Source: Limnomonas spitsbergensis | Lineage: Eukaryota > Chlorophyta > Chlorophyceae > Chlamydomonadales | Reading direction: 5' to 3' | Assembly (NCBI GenBank): GCA_037349105.1 | Contig: JAYJMM010000106.1 | Location: forward strand, 1,178,001 to 1,242,000 | Length of the DNA: 64,000 bases | Part shown: positions 46,501 through 53,638 of the stretch, piece by piece | How the letters are laid out: each line of letters opens with the position of its first letter | How positions within the stretch are numbered: the first letter of the stretch is position 1 | Translations under genes and position numbers: made by a program | Notes under the pieces: model-generated | What the model was told of the DNA's origin: nothing | What the model saw: the letters and a program-made list of their open reading frames with translations, nothing else | Databases searched by the model: none

Positions 46501-49421
46501 ATAAGGCTTTCAGAGCGTTGCCGCAAGATGTGTATGCCATTACGGCAGAACACCTCAAGGAGGCGGGTGCCCAGGAGGGGCGCCAGTGGTTCATGGTAGC
46601 AGGCTGGGAGTGCCAGGACCTTTCGTCAGCTGGCAAGGGGCGGGGGCTCGCGGGAGAGAGAAGCAAGTCTTTCTTCCCGTTAGTCAAGCTGTTGGGTACT
46701 CTGCAGTTCCTGCAGGGACCTAGGCCGCCAGCGTACCTGATTGAGAATGTAGCAATGCAATTGAATCAGAAGAGTGAGAAGGCCAGTGTTGAGGCTTTTC
46801 AGGAAGTGTGCAGGATTCTAGGGACACCGGCGTTGTTGGACGCAGCGCAGGTGGGGTCTTACGCCCACCGCACCCGCAACTATTGGGGGAATATTGCCCC
46901 CGCAGCAGATATTGAATTTGTGATTCGTGCGTCGACCAGACCCCACGAGGGGATTGTAGACGACATTCTGGACAAGGGCAGCAAGGCCCAGGTAGTATCA
47001 TGTCCGGACAATGGGGGGTACCGCATCAATGTCACAGGGCAACCCAGGAAGGTGCTGCCGTGTTTGATGGCCACGCCCTCATCATATGCTTTCCGGAACG
47101 GGCAAAATGGGATGGTGTACAGGCCCATGGGGGACTTGCAGGAGCCCAACGCAAACGAGCGTGAGCGCGCCATGGGGTACGCTGTGGGGTCCACATTGCC
47201 GCGCCCAGACTTCCCAGAGGCAGCCAGACGGGCAGCCTTGGGCAGGTGCATGGATTCATGGGCACTCAGTGCATGGCTCAATGTGGCACTCGAGTGTGCT
47301 AAGATCATGCCAGCAGAATTGACGCGCAGGGCAAAGCTGCCAGGCCAGGACAGGGACCCAGTGCTGGGGGCGACTTTAATGTCCAGCCACTATGCCCTTG
47401 CTACTGCAGGAAACGCGTGCTCTGGCAGCGGGGAAGCGGCCGCGTCATACAGACAGTGCCTGGGAGAATCGGCCGCGGCAGACTGGGCCGACGCGGCACA
47501 GGAACCAGGTGGGAACGCGTCTGAGGCACAAGTTGATGTTGAAATCAGAGTAACCAGGGAAATAGAGAGTGAGAAGGACCAGCCAGGTTGTCCTGCAGGA
47601 CCGTCGGCTAGGGTTGATGTGTGGGCAGATGAGCCCGTCTTGAGGTTTCTCCGTGAAAAGACTTATGTCCAGGGAACAGAGCTAGGAGAACAGACTAGAA
47701 TACAGCGCAGAGCAGCGCCATTCCAGTGGGAATCAGAGAGGGGAGGAATCCTGATGAGACTCATGCCTGATGGTAGACGTTGTGTGGTGCCCAGGCCAGA
47801 AGACAGGCTAGCAGTGATCCAGACAGCGCATGCAGGTACGGGCCATTTCGGCAGCCACCGCACGGCTTTCATGGTCATGCAGCAGCATTGGTGGCGGGGG
47901 CTTCGAGCAGCAGTCAAGAAGGCGGTGCAGGAATGCGGTGTGTGTGACAGGGCCAGGGCATCCACGTTCAATCACATACAGCCCAACCTGCACCCGCTAC
48001 CCATTGAGGGGTTGTTTTTCCGGTGGGGGGTGGACCTGTGTGGTCCATTCACGACCACTTCCAGGGGAAATCGGTTTGTGATGGTGTGTGTGGAGCATTA
48101 CTCCAAATGGGTGGAGTTGATCCCCATTCCAAGCAAGGCGTCTGATGTGACGGCCTTGGCATTCTTTCAAAATGTTGTTGCACGATTCGGGGGATGCGCA
48201 GAGGTGGTGACAGACCAGGGAACAGAGTTCCAGGGTGAATTTCAGGACATGTTGTTGGACTGCTTCATTGACCATCGCACCACTTCTGCCAACCACCCCC
48301 AGGCAGACGGGCTTTCGGAGAGGGCTGTCCAGACCCTCAAGGCAGGCCTGCGCAAGTGCTGCGAGGAGGGCAGCAGCGACGAGTCCTGGGACAAGATGGT
48401 GCCCTGGGTAGCCCTTGGCTTCCGATGCTCGCCGCAGCAGGCCACGCGCATGGCGCCGTACGAGGTGCTGTTTGGACAGAGACCTACCTTCCCCTCCAGA
48501 GTAGGAGCGGACCTCTGGAGCACAGCCAAGGTGGCAACGGCAGAGGAGGCAGCAGACCTGCTTTTGGCCAGAGTGGCCAGGATCAAAGAGGCACTGCCAG
48601 TCGCGGGTGAGCATCTAAAAATTGCGCAGCACCGCGACAAGCTGCGATATGCACGCATTCGTGGGGGAGGGTATGTCCCCCAGGTCAGGCGTTTTGCAGA
48701 GGGAGATTACGTGTATGTGAAGTATTCGTCAGAGCGACGCAGCCTCGATCCCAAGGCCAGGCCTGAGATCCTCAGGGTAAAAACACTGGGGGCGACGGGA
48801 ACTTTGGTGCTGGAAGGGGCAGATGGCCTCACAGTTACAGAGAATGCAGTCAATTGTTCTCCATGCCACTTGCCCAACCTCAGGGGAGTGGTTGATTTCA
48901 GTGGAACCAGACCCAATAACAGCCTGTCATGCGAGGTGTGCCAGCTGCCCGATCGCGGAGAGGTGATGCTTTTGTGTGATGCCTGCAATACAGGTTGGCA
49001 CATGGACTGCTTGGTACCAGTACTCGAGGAGGTGCCTGAGGGCGAGTGGTTGTGCCCACACTGCACGCCGGAAGACAAGGGAGCTGGGCCCGCTGCAGTA
49101 GCAGGGCCCCCCACAGAGGAGCGCAGTTTACAGGTCCAGGGGCGACCGAGCCCAGCGGCCAGAGCGGCTGCCAGGACAGCCCAGGAGGCCGACGTCATGG
49201 ACAGGCCTGAGGTGGAAGTCATGGCCACCAACCCAGCAACAAGGCAAATGGAGCGGGGCATCGCAAGACCAATGGCGAACGGGTTGTATGACATCTCGTA
49301 CACCACTGGCCGGGGAGAGGCCAATGTCACCCCGAGAGCAGTTACAAGAAGGGCCAAGGTGGCCAAAGAAGCAGCAAGGGAGGAAGAGGAGTCAGCCCTT
49401 GAGGATTTTACCGGGACCTGA
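40515..49421 (+). CDS. Retroelement polyprotein: Gag-DNMT-integrase-PHD, no RT
   Basis: Open for 8.9 kb after the ORF1 stop; first in-frame ATG is at 40752. Residues are numbered here from the GTG at 40629 (2,930 aa). In order: Gag-like Arg/Gln/Glu-rich region, CCHC knuckle CYQCGSTSHLARDC (804-817), a long acidic linker, a hydrophobic segment (about 1705-1736, ending VWLLLSVCVPGA), a Ty3-type pre-RT linker with FTAEQQENLEQ and FAYSMEDLPGY (1845-1875), a C5-cytosine methyltransferase (about 1898-2225), a Ty3-type pre-integrase linker (VDVWADEPVLRFL, about 2329), HHCC plus DDE integrase (2401-2600), and a PHD finger (2768-2812). The roughly 450 residues between the two linkers are where RT and RNase H normally sit. 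Absence of stops and near-identical LTRs suggest it was recently functional. Confidence 0.9.
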   Translation, partial: TSKEGSGSQRQREPERSETGGVACGNEEVEGPIGWAGIVQWATDLWKQVCSRTFLHFQDQVTAIEEFKAHHLRGWATKAMLGIPHTGLDRALLLAALGQVSKGRTGHEAARAVKAFADEWCKEVTGDQEEPGSEPEDEEDQVWEGFETGVQRPEGIREVQRWQQQAGAAPTPTLRSAAFEVSSEPSLRGRPRGREAPRASSPAASERAELTSQSLARMAEQSTATRRASRQESYELLRIVEDKENAYQETQVDYIKEFLRNRQPGAARGARRNEPAGSAQSSGPKIQETKEETQSDSYARNYTGGTQPGRQSREPPRGQAYSREQPHQHSQEPPRGQAEGREQPSQQSQEQLRGPAERSRGVRQEWQDQELPRGQAEPGRAQPWRPGSDSRPSRSEPERPPPEGSRGSAGRAGRQPSRDAHDHDEDYNRHDRYQSGRSPSRGGSGGPRSRSGSVDSGPGGADRRRPGARQESSDQEMKRLDREQARVNLQLQQQMVLQLAGVAKVAKIPAIQGNVPVLDMSHPGAVAARKYCQACGYWGSHNRLAMSDDQPALAVVAGEIAGSCQSPSAMTLLIKSLVKLWDSKPASMRPLMAAIRAAPHAGNRIAREVERIGQQWIAPAEQQGCEASLLTLWIRVVQEEVGKPTSEERTAITNLRLGVKTTLDPDVKPEETVEAFAHRVLTTAELLQISRDAVDHFGRSHSVSRMFHDGLPAVARAKLSKFVMTVPGYLSMSDEDQIAVLTQQVVLWERFALEMGDLGGTGFRQITNSGPGQGEAQPNRGRRERAGQWEMRTRLDGIVHPTGSAAVPQARMDGKPRGVTWADQAGAANYNAEGGSSAAKACYQCGSTSHLARDCRAPRARDERRPMPLVTDITPGPARQPQQQYPQQQQYPLPPRPQQGQAAGRSYDRNQNNRQYPRPGPGQGGQAQQAAHVSHLSNATGQAEPEGWHPALRDRAFYVPVQAMGEFERFVETTEQAPVRAGLCHPGRPGRCEATIEASIVIPRTVAGQAVPWGPAPGDARAAIPVQQLVTYYYEEMADEELPVSSAWIHMHATHDDMPVYLFARHQQDVAVTKCASVDEAEFHAYTYARGADPAVWTLMLMALQRVLLPGQRSAAMRHVWGVEDQWAPTEVTACPTWPYGPQQSPASGAMWEGEEELASSPFAVERLAAYVHQWVRQERRAWHDNRASSVLPYWQADVITTQLWRQAHPAGVRTLHPLFRGAGEVGIEEELEDLRNQPGRGHGPVGRRGADAEEPAAATDGPVQDEEPEWTQAAFVTFGAAAASWELLEYVDDLGVSALEAEPRGRAEPQAPLDSVGTSPTEDSDSRIPELSDNVSEGPPPLVEITESDEEWHEAGARPSDQDSVTRAEARDAEGNYMPADSGPGPGSPRYGMVGELPQLRRAWMRGIFQEQAAMKERRSRRAAIELGNGITLEEEANQVTAGISHQQAADQRACRTEGAAAGKESNGRPGDPQISPPAQTAAQGPWGDPAAYSTGRWVAVLRNFVDQLDVLRRQDMGQQEAGQEASLLFRLKMLPQPDPDPRMGGYSRAVRELQEELTERVSALYTRRAEGADTQQPSDSRSRQAQTGRGEDLASRVAGAQDTIRRGCGQDEPAGAGSSKAVQRANYRQERMAQCSTGQIPGAGPARASAIWADTAKLQGKNSKKARRRAGKAQRAATDRNRGSRPGMDCPTLPLRISQVDLEITWARGQQPPAQIAEPGVQPAEQLPQQPMRKTTACRGLLTCTAIKGILTGALQLILVWLLLSVCVPGARATGQGVRGGGFTAGQGAFVSGREAAAKLSSGWLRPPAVSSMRDTGGRGACSQQERWHNGNTTGEEELPAVDDPQAAVVIDMFQPGGVVEPPAEYVKTKEGWLLGKHPDFTAEQQENLEQSLRDRQGAFAYSMEDLPGYCGTQGLDTACLSSGAVRAMETEGVVLFEPFGGMCSGLEMVLRAGIPVVQYLYADISEEVREIAGGRLLQLHKRFPQLLPVRAFDKAFRALPQDVYAITAEHLKEAGAQEGRQWFMVAGWECQDLSSAGKGRGLAGERSKSFFPLVKLLGTLQFLQGPRPPAYLIENVAMQLNQKSEKASVEAFQEVCRILGTPALLDAAQVGSYAHRTRNYWGNIAPAADIEFVIRASTRPHEGIVDDILDKGSKAQVVSCPDNGGYRINVTGQPRKVLPCLMATPSSYAFRNGQNGMVYRPMGDLQEPNANERERAMGYAVGSTLPRPDFPEAARRAALGRCMDSWALSAWLNVALECAKIMPAELTRRAKLPGQDRDPVLGATLMSSHYALATAGNACSGSGEAAASYRQCLGESAAADWADAAQEPGGNASEAQVDVEIRVTREIESEKDQPGCPAGPSARVDVWADEPVLRFLREKTYVQGTELGEQTRIQRRAAPFQWESERGGILMRLMPDGRRCVVPRPEDRLAVIQTAHAGTGHFGSHRTAFMVMQQHWWRGLRAAVKKAVQECGVCDRARASTFNHIQPNLHPLPIEGLFFRWGVDLCGPFTTTSRGNRFVMVCVEHYSKWVELIPIPSKASDVTALAFFQNVVARFGGCAEVVTDQGTEFQGEFQDMLLDCFIDHRTTSANHPQADGLSERAVQTLKAGLRKCCEEGSSDESWDKMVPWVALGFRCSPQQATRMAPYEVLFGQRPTFPSRVGADLWSTAKVATAEEAADLLLARVARIKEALPVAGEHLKIAQHRDKLRYARIRGGGYVPQVRRFAEGDYVYVKYSSERRSLDPKARPEILRVKTLGATGTLVLEGADGLTVTENAVNCSPCHLPNLRGVVDFSGTRPNNSLSCEVCQLPDRGEVMLLCDACNTGWHMDCLVPVLEEVPEGEWLCPHCTPEDKGAGPAAVAGPPTEERSLQVQGRPSPAARAAARTAQEADVMDRPEVEVMATNPATRQMERGIARPMANGLYDISYTTGRGEANVTPRAVTRRAKVAKEAAREEEESALEDFTGT
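43038..43079 (+). other. Gag CCHC zinc knuckle in ORF2
   Basis: CX2CX4HX4C (CYQCGSTSHLARDC), the retroviral nucleocapsid knuckle that binds RNA. It marks the upstream 800 residues as Gag, with a capsid-like helical region before it at about residues 480-710. Confidence 0.93.
46320..47310 (+). other. C5-cytosine DNA methyltransferase module in ORF2
   Basis: Motif I LFEPFGGMCSGLE (SAM binding, from residue 1898); motif IV GWECQDLSSAGKGRG with the likely catalytic Cys at 1995, in an EC rather than the usual PC context; motif VI ENV (Glu 2039); motif VIII-like HRTRNYWG (about 2080); a target-recognition stretch with KVLPCLMATPSSYAFR; and motif IX/X-like RERAMGYAVGST and LGRCMDSWALSAW (2178-2215). 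The motif order is that of a standard C5 MTase. It should methylate cytosine in DNA, possibly the element's own copies. All core motifs look intact. Confidence 0.88.
47829..48500 (+). other. Ty3-type integrase module in ORF2
   Basis: Zinc domain HX4H...CX2C (His 2401 and 2406, Cys 2436 and 2439; HAGTGHFG, WWRGL, CGVCDRAR). The catalytic core has Asp 2469 (RWGVDLCGPF), Asp 2529 (VVTDQGTEFQ) and Glu 2564 (NHPQADGLSERAVQTLK). The D-E spacing of 34 residues is close to the usual 35. All catalytic residues are present. It resembles Ty3/gypsy integrases of green plants and algae. Confidence 0.95.
48930..49064 (+). other. PHD finger at the integrase C-terminus
   Basis: C4HC3 pattern from CEVCQLPDRGEVMLLCDAC through CNTGWHMDC to EWLCPHC (residues 2768-2812). 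PHD fingers read histone H3 tails. Fused behind an integrase it plausibly steers insertion to chosen chromatin, as chromodomains do in other Ty3 elements. Confidence 0.93.
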
Positions 49422-50127
49422 AGCCCGGAGCGGCAGGGCCGCTGAGCACGTGACGTCACCCACGCCGTAGCTGGCAAGGAGCGGGCAGGCACCTACAGAG
49501 CAGAAATGCAGACGCAGTGCGGCTTGTCCTAGTACCCAGTAGGCAGCGGGCCGGCAGCCAGCGGACCGAAAACGGAAGATGCAGGAGTAGAGTTACGGCA
49601 GCTTAATGAAAATTTGTTTCTCAAATACCGTGGCAGCAAGGCTACAGTAGTACATAAGTTATGAAAATGATGAGCGAGGAGAATTAGTCAACTCGAGCAA
49701 TTATAGCACAGCAGGGGGCAGATCACGCTGCTACGGCGCACATTTTCTGTGGCCTTTATAGACCAGGCGGCTATGGCGCAGTGGGGCGAGAGCAGCGGTT
49801 GTTCTTAGCTTGACCTGATAACTTTGAAATTTCACTGTTTGCTAGCCAGTAGTGGGCTGAACAGCTTGAATTTGTAGGGTTCTGCGCATTGCGCTTCAGC
49901 TGAGACTCGGTTGATTTTTTTATTTCTGATTTGCAGAATGCCTGAACCAGGCAGATTTGTAGAATGCCTGAACCAGGCAGATTTGTAGAAGGCCAGAACC
50001 TGGCATATTTGCAGATGATGATTTGAGCTTCTACGAACATATTTTTCCAGAAGTTTATTTCAGTACCACCCCTTTTTCCGGCTCCCCGCGCATGCCTGGA
50101 GGGCTTAACGCTGGGGAGCGGGGGGCG
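49422..50127. other. Retroelement 3' non-coding region
   Basis: No gene seen. Contains a short direct repeat of GAATGCCTGAACCAGGCAGATTTGTA at 49,937-50,000, and a purine-rich GGGGAGCGGGGGGCGAG (50,111-50,127) just before the extra 230-bp module, which could be a polypurine tract. Confidence 0.5.
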
Positions 50128-50357
50128 AGTAAAGTAGTAGGGGCGGTACCCACGAGACGGAGACTTCTATGCAGAGATATCCAGTTAGGGACTTCCAGAT
50201 ACAGTTATCTTGTTGACACACTCTTGTCTGAAGTACAAGGAGCATGAGTGTACGGTGATGTACCGTATTTGTGAGTAGAGGACACCTCTCTAAGGTGTCC
50301 TGACCGGAGTTTACGGTATTTACCATATTGGCACGTTTACTGCTTTATGGTGCGACA
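50128..50357 (+). repeat. Extra partial LTR before the 3' LTR
   Basis: Matches 50991-51210 apart from about 13 extra bases near 50,323 and a few changes. It ends GCGACA, then GC, then TGTCAC of the 3' LTR. This looks like an LTR-LTR head-to-tail junction with a 2-bp spacer. Confidence 0.8.
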
Positions 50358-50359
50358 GC

Positions 50360-51210
50360 TGTCACAGTATATTACCGTATACGTGACAGAACCGTTTAGA
50401 CCGCAGTTAGCGGCCGCGGAGCCTCCGCAGCTTATCTGCGGAGTCTCCGGATTTGAGCTGAGACCTAGAAACCCGCTTACGCAGGATTAGTTTGACAGGT
50501 TCTACCGTACTCTGAACTGGGCCTGCCGGGTCCCTGTATCCCGGCAATTGCCTTGGCTAGTTACTTCGTCCCTTTCTAAAGGACAGACCTCTATTTGTAA
50601 CAAGCACCGGCAGTCTTTGAGACCAGCAGCTTCCATATAAGTCAGTACCTTAACTCGAGTCAAGCCTAGCTCAGCCACCGCTGATCTAGCTGGAGACAAG
50701 TACCCCAGTAAGAGAACCGAGACTCTGCAGAAGAAGAAGTACGCAGCCTCGTCCCGTCCGTCTCTCCGCGTGTTACGCGGTAAGTGTCCTTAACATAGCC
50801 CAGCTGGATCGCGACCAGACGGCCAGAAGGCCTATGCCCCCAAAGTCTGTTGCTATATATACACAATATCCACCTAGCTGCTTAACTCGAAGAGCACTCG
50901 CAGCCAGTGAGTAGTCACTGAGCCTGCCCGTAGGCGTCCGTCACTGCAGTGAGGAAAGAAGTCCGCCACGGACCTGAAGCGCACCTCGCGAAGTAAAGTA
51001 GTAGGGGCGGTACCCACGAGACGGAGACTTCTATGCAGAGATATCCAGTTAGGGACTTCCAGATACAGTTATCTTGTTGACACACTCTTGTCTGAAGTAC
51101 AAGGAGCATGAGTGTACGGTGATGTACCGTATTTGTGAGTAGAGGACACCTCTCTAAGGTGTCCTGACCGGAGTTTACGGTATTTACGTTTACTACTTTA
51201 TGGTGCGACA
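50360..51210 (+). repeat. 3' LTR (851 bp)
   Basis: TGTCAC...GCGACA ends (6-bp imperfect inverted repeat). Positions 50360-50990 match the 5' LTR and 50991-51210 match the extra module at 50128. The following TGTC repeats the four bases before the 5' LTR. Confidence 0.85.
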
Positions 51211-51554
51211 TGTCTTTTGCTAATGAACTCTAGGCTCGTCATGCATACATTCCGAGCTCGTCAGCCAGGGGATTTCAACGACGTTATGCCTCTGGAACCT
51301 GATCAAAAGGCTTGGTCATGTCGGGGCCCAGCTATCATGCGTCACTAGGATGGATGCTGAGGACAGAAGTGTAAACTGATTGACCTCTATGCCCGACTCC
51401 AAAAAGGCTTGGCCGCTTGGGCGCCAACAGTCAACTTGGGAGAAGGAAACTAAGGCAACAGGGGAGAGGAAAGAAAGAAAGGGACGCAAAGGAGAGGTTG
51501 CGGTACCCTTCCTAATAACCCTGCCTAAGAAATGAAAGGTACGCTCCTAGTGTC

Positions 51555-51840
51555 TCGCAGGGCCCAGAGGTTTAGAACAGTGCATACCCGCTGGGCCCTG
51601 CTGAACGCTCGACCATGTGGGGCTGGTAGGGAACGACTAGGCGCAATTCCAGCTACCATGCACAGCCTGGGCCATGCATGGTGCAGCCATGTCATCCACC
51701 TGTGTGAGGGGGCAGGAACGTGGAACCCGGCGCTGTAGTCGGGGAGAGAGAGACGATCGTGTGACGGGTTCGATCCCTTAACCTCTGGGTATGGACGCCA
51801 CCAGCGTTATACCACTAAACCGTTTCCCTCGCAGGGCCCA
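51555..51840 (-). repeat. SINE-1 copy with tRNA-like A and B boxes
   Basis: On the minus strand GGTTTAGTGGTATAACGC (51821-51804, A-box-like) is followed by GGGATCGAACCC (51779-51768, B-box-like) about 30 bp on, then the SINE-1 body down to about 51,555. This is the fullest of three copies. The tRNA arm spacing is short, so it is tRNA-derived rather than a tRNA gene. Confidence 0.7.
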
Positions 51841-52047
51841 GATGTGCACCAGCATGAGCCCTGTCAAGCGATGTCTTAGCGTCGTGTTGCAAGCTAGGCT
51901 GAATTCCGGAACTAAATAGCCTTTCTGATACCAAGCAACGAAACAATGAATCGAAGGGCATCCTGACCGCTGAAGCATCCTGGATACTTCCCATCAGCCT
52001 CCATAACTTAGTGGGCGTTGTTTTGTGATTTGTGAAGTCCAGCAGAG

Positions 52048-52135
52048 CAAGAGAGAAAGAAAGCAACGCCCTATTAGGGGGGGTAAGGAAACAGCGCAGC
52101 CTAGGCCAAAGCTATATCCACGCCGTTACCGTAAG
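52048..52135 (-). repeat. Dispersed repeat family A copy
   Basis: GAAAGAAAGCAACGCCCTAT, TAAGGAAACAGCGCAGCC and ATATCCACGCCGTTACCG match the family consensus along its length. Confidence 0.7.
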
Positions 52136-52221
52136 CAGAGCGTCATATTTGATGCATGGGCCATGTGCCCGCAATATGGTATGAGCACACAAACAAACTA
52201 GGACCTCAAGCTCCTTTTCTT

Positions 52222-52300
52222 TTCTTTCATCGGGACAGTTGGGCGCCCACGCGGCCGAGCCTTTTTGAACAGGGCCCAGAGGTGTAATGCCATTGACAAA
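52222..52300 (-). repeat. Dispersed repeat family B copy
   Basis: GACAGTTGGGCGCCCACGCG, GCCGAGCCTTTTTGAACAG and GGCCCAGAGGTGTAATGCCA. Further copies lie at 62,780, 63,055 and 63,260 (plus), with partial ones at 38,060 and 51,398. About 75 bp. Class unknown. Confidence 0.7.
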
Positions 52301-52739
52301 AACAAACTTGGACAGCGAGCAAAAAAACAGTGACTCCCTGGGCAAGCAACTAACACACAACCACCATGGCGAACACTTGCATGCATCCAGCAACAAGCAA
52401 CTGAACAACCAACCGGACAATGAGGATACAGAGCAAGCCAGCAACAACGGCCAAAAGGAAATCCGGCCCCGGCAGACCAACAGACGTCCAACTTGCTTGC
52501 ATAGCCCACAATTTCACCAATCACGTTTGCCAAGGCCTCAAACAAAGATCCTGAGTTAACATACGGTAACGCATTCTTCAGTGCATGCCACCTGCTTCAT
52601 GGTTCAGATTCAGTCAAAGGGCATGCATGCAGCTCAGCTGGCCCCAGATCAAAAAAATTGCGTGCCCAGGGTGGCCCCTGACAAAACAGAGCAGTGACCA
52701 CTTGCCCAGCCTTCCCAGCTTGGTGCTCCAGCCTGTCCA

Positions 52740-53300
52740 CACAGGATCTCCAATCAATCTGGCTTGGCGCTCCAGCCCACCCAAGCAGGCGCTCCGTTCT
52801 GCCGTCCAGCTCCAGCTGGTACTGCCTGACCAGCCCACCCAAAGCGCTCCAGCCCACCCAGGCAGGTGCTCCGTTCTACTGCCCGGCTCCACCTGGTAAC
52901 ACCAGACCAGCCCGTCTAGGGCGCTCCTGTCACGCCAACCTCTGCCGGGCGCTCCGTTCTGCCGTCCGGCTCCAGATGGTACTGCCTGACCAGCCCACCC
53001 AAAGCGCTCCAGCCCACCCAGGCAGGTGCTCCGTTCTGCTGCCCGGCTTCACCTGGTAACACCAGACCAGCCCGTCTAGGGCGCTCGGGTCACGCCAACC
53101 TCTGCCGGGCGCTCCGTTCTACCGTCCGGCTCCAGATGGTACTGCCAGGCCAGCCCACCCAAAGCGCTCCTGTCCCGTCAGCCAGGCACTCCGTCCTGCT
53201 GTCCGGCTTCAGCTGGTACCGCCCGACCAGCCTATTTAAAGCTCCAGGTGTCGCCGCCCGTCCAGCCCGCTTAGGGCGCTCGTGTCACACCCACCTCTGC
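52740..53300. repeat. Tandem array of 70-80 bp and 140-bp units
   Basis: GGCGCTCCGTTCTGCCGTCC, GGTACTGCCTGACCAGCCCA and CCCAAAGCGCTCCAGCC recur about seven times. Alternating variant units make a 140-bp higher-order step (52,790, 52,945, 53,110). Confidence 0.9.
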
Positions 53301-53638
53301 CGGGCGGACGATACGATCAAACATACGGTACCCTTTCTGCAAGGGTCGGGGGGGTCAGGATTCAGGGGTAAAAACGGGTTGCCCTATCTGAAAGAGTTCA
53401 AGGATGAGGCTGGTAGGCCTGTGTCCTAAAGGCTGGCAGGCCAGTGCCCTAAACCCTTGCAGGCTACTTTCAGCCAGGGTGAAAGGTGAGAGAGGAGGGA
53501 TTCAATATTCGGTATCCTCTCAGCGACAGGGTCCCATTCTAGGGTCAAACACATGGCATTGTTTCCTCTTATCAGGCGCATGAGTCAAGCGTTCACAGAG
53601 AAGGGTTAAGCAAGCATTGGACATCCTTCCTTCTTGGA

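Larger units (their letters stand above)
38283..51210 (+). mobile_element. 12.9-kb Ty3-like LTR element carrying a DNA methyltransferase
   Basis: Outer ends are TGTCACAG and GTGCGACA. The flanks repeat TGTC (38279-38282 and 51211-51214; ATGTC if the final A is shared), a 4-5 bp target duplication. LTR copies (631 bp shared) look identical, so insertion is recent. Inside are ORF1 (39612-40514) and a 2,960-codon open frame (40515-49421) with Gag-like zinc knuckle, DNMT, integrase and PHD modules. No aspartic protease, reverse transcriptase or RNase H was found in either strand of the internal region. It is probably mobilised in trans, if at all. Confidence 0.9.
51215..53638. other. Intergenic region right of the retroelement
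   Basis: No gene supported. Holds a SINE-1 copy (51,555-51,835), family A (52,048-52,135, minus), family B (51,398-51,450 and 52,222-52,300) and a 70-80 bp tandem array at 52,740-53,300. The 3' UTR of the GrpE gene should be at its right end. Confidence 0.6.

Noticed and set aside
40724..49492. Many antisense frames of 100-260 aa opposite the retroelement polyprotein
   Set aside because: Shadows of one long high-GC frame; no family features and no starts in sensible context.
51755..51840. A functional tRNA gene on the minus strand
   Set aside because: A and B box-like words are present, but no complete cloverleaf could be folded and the sequence is part of a multi-copy repeat.
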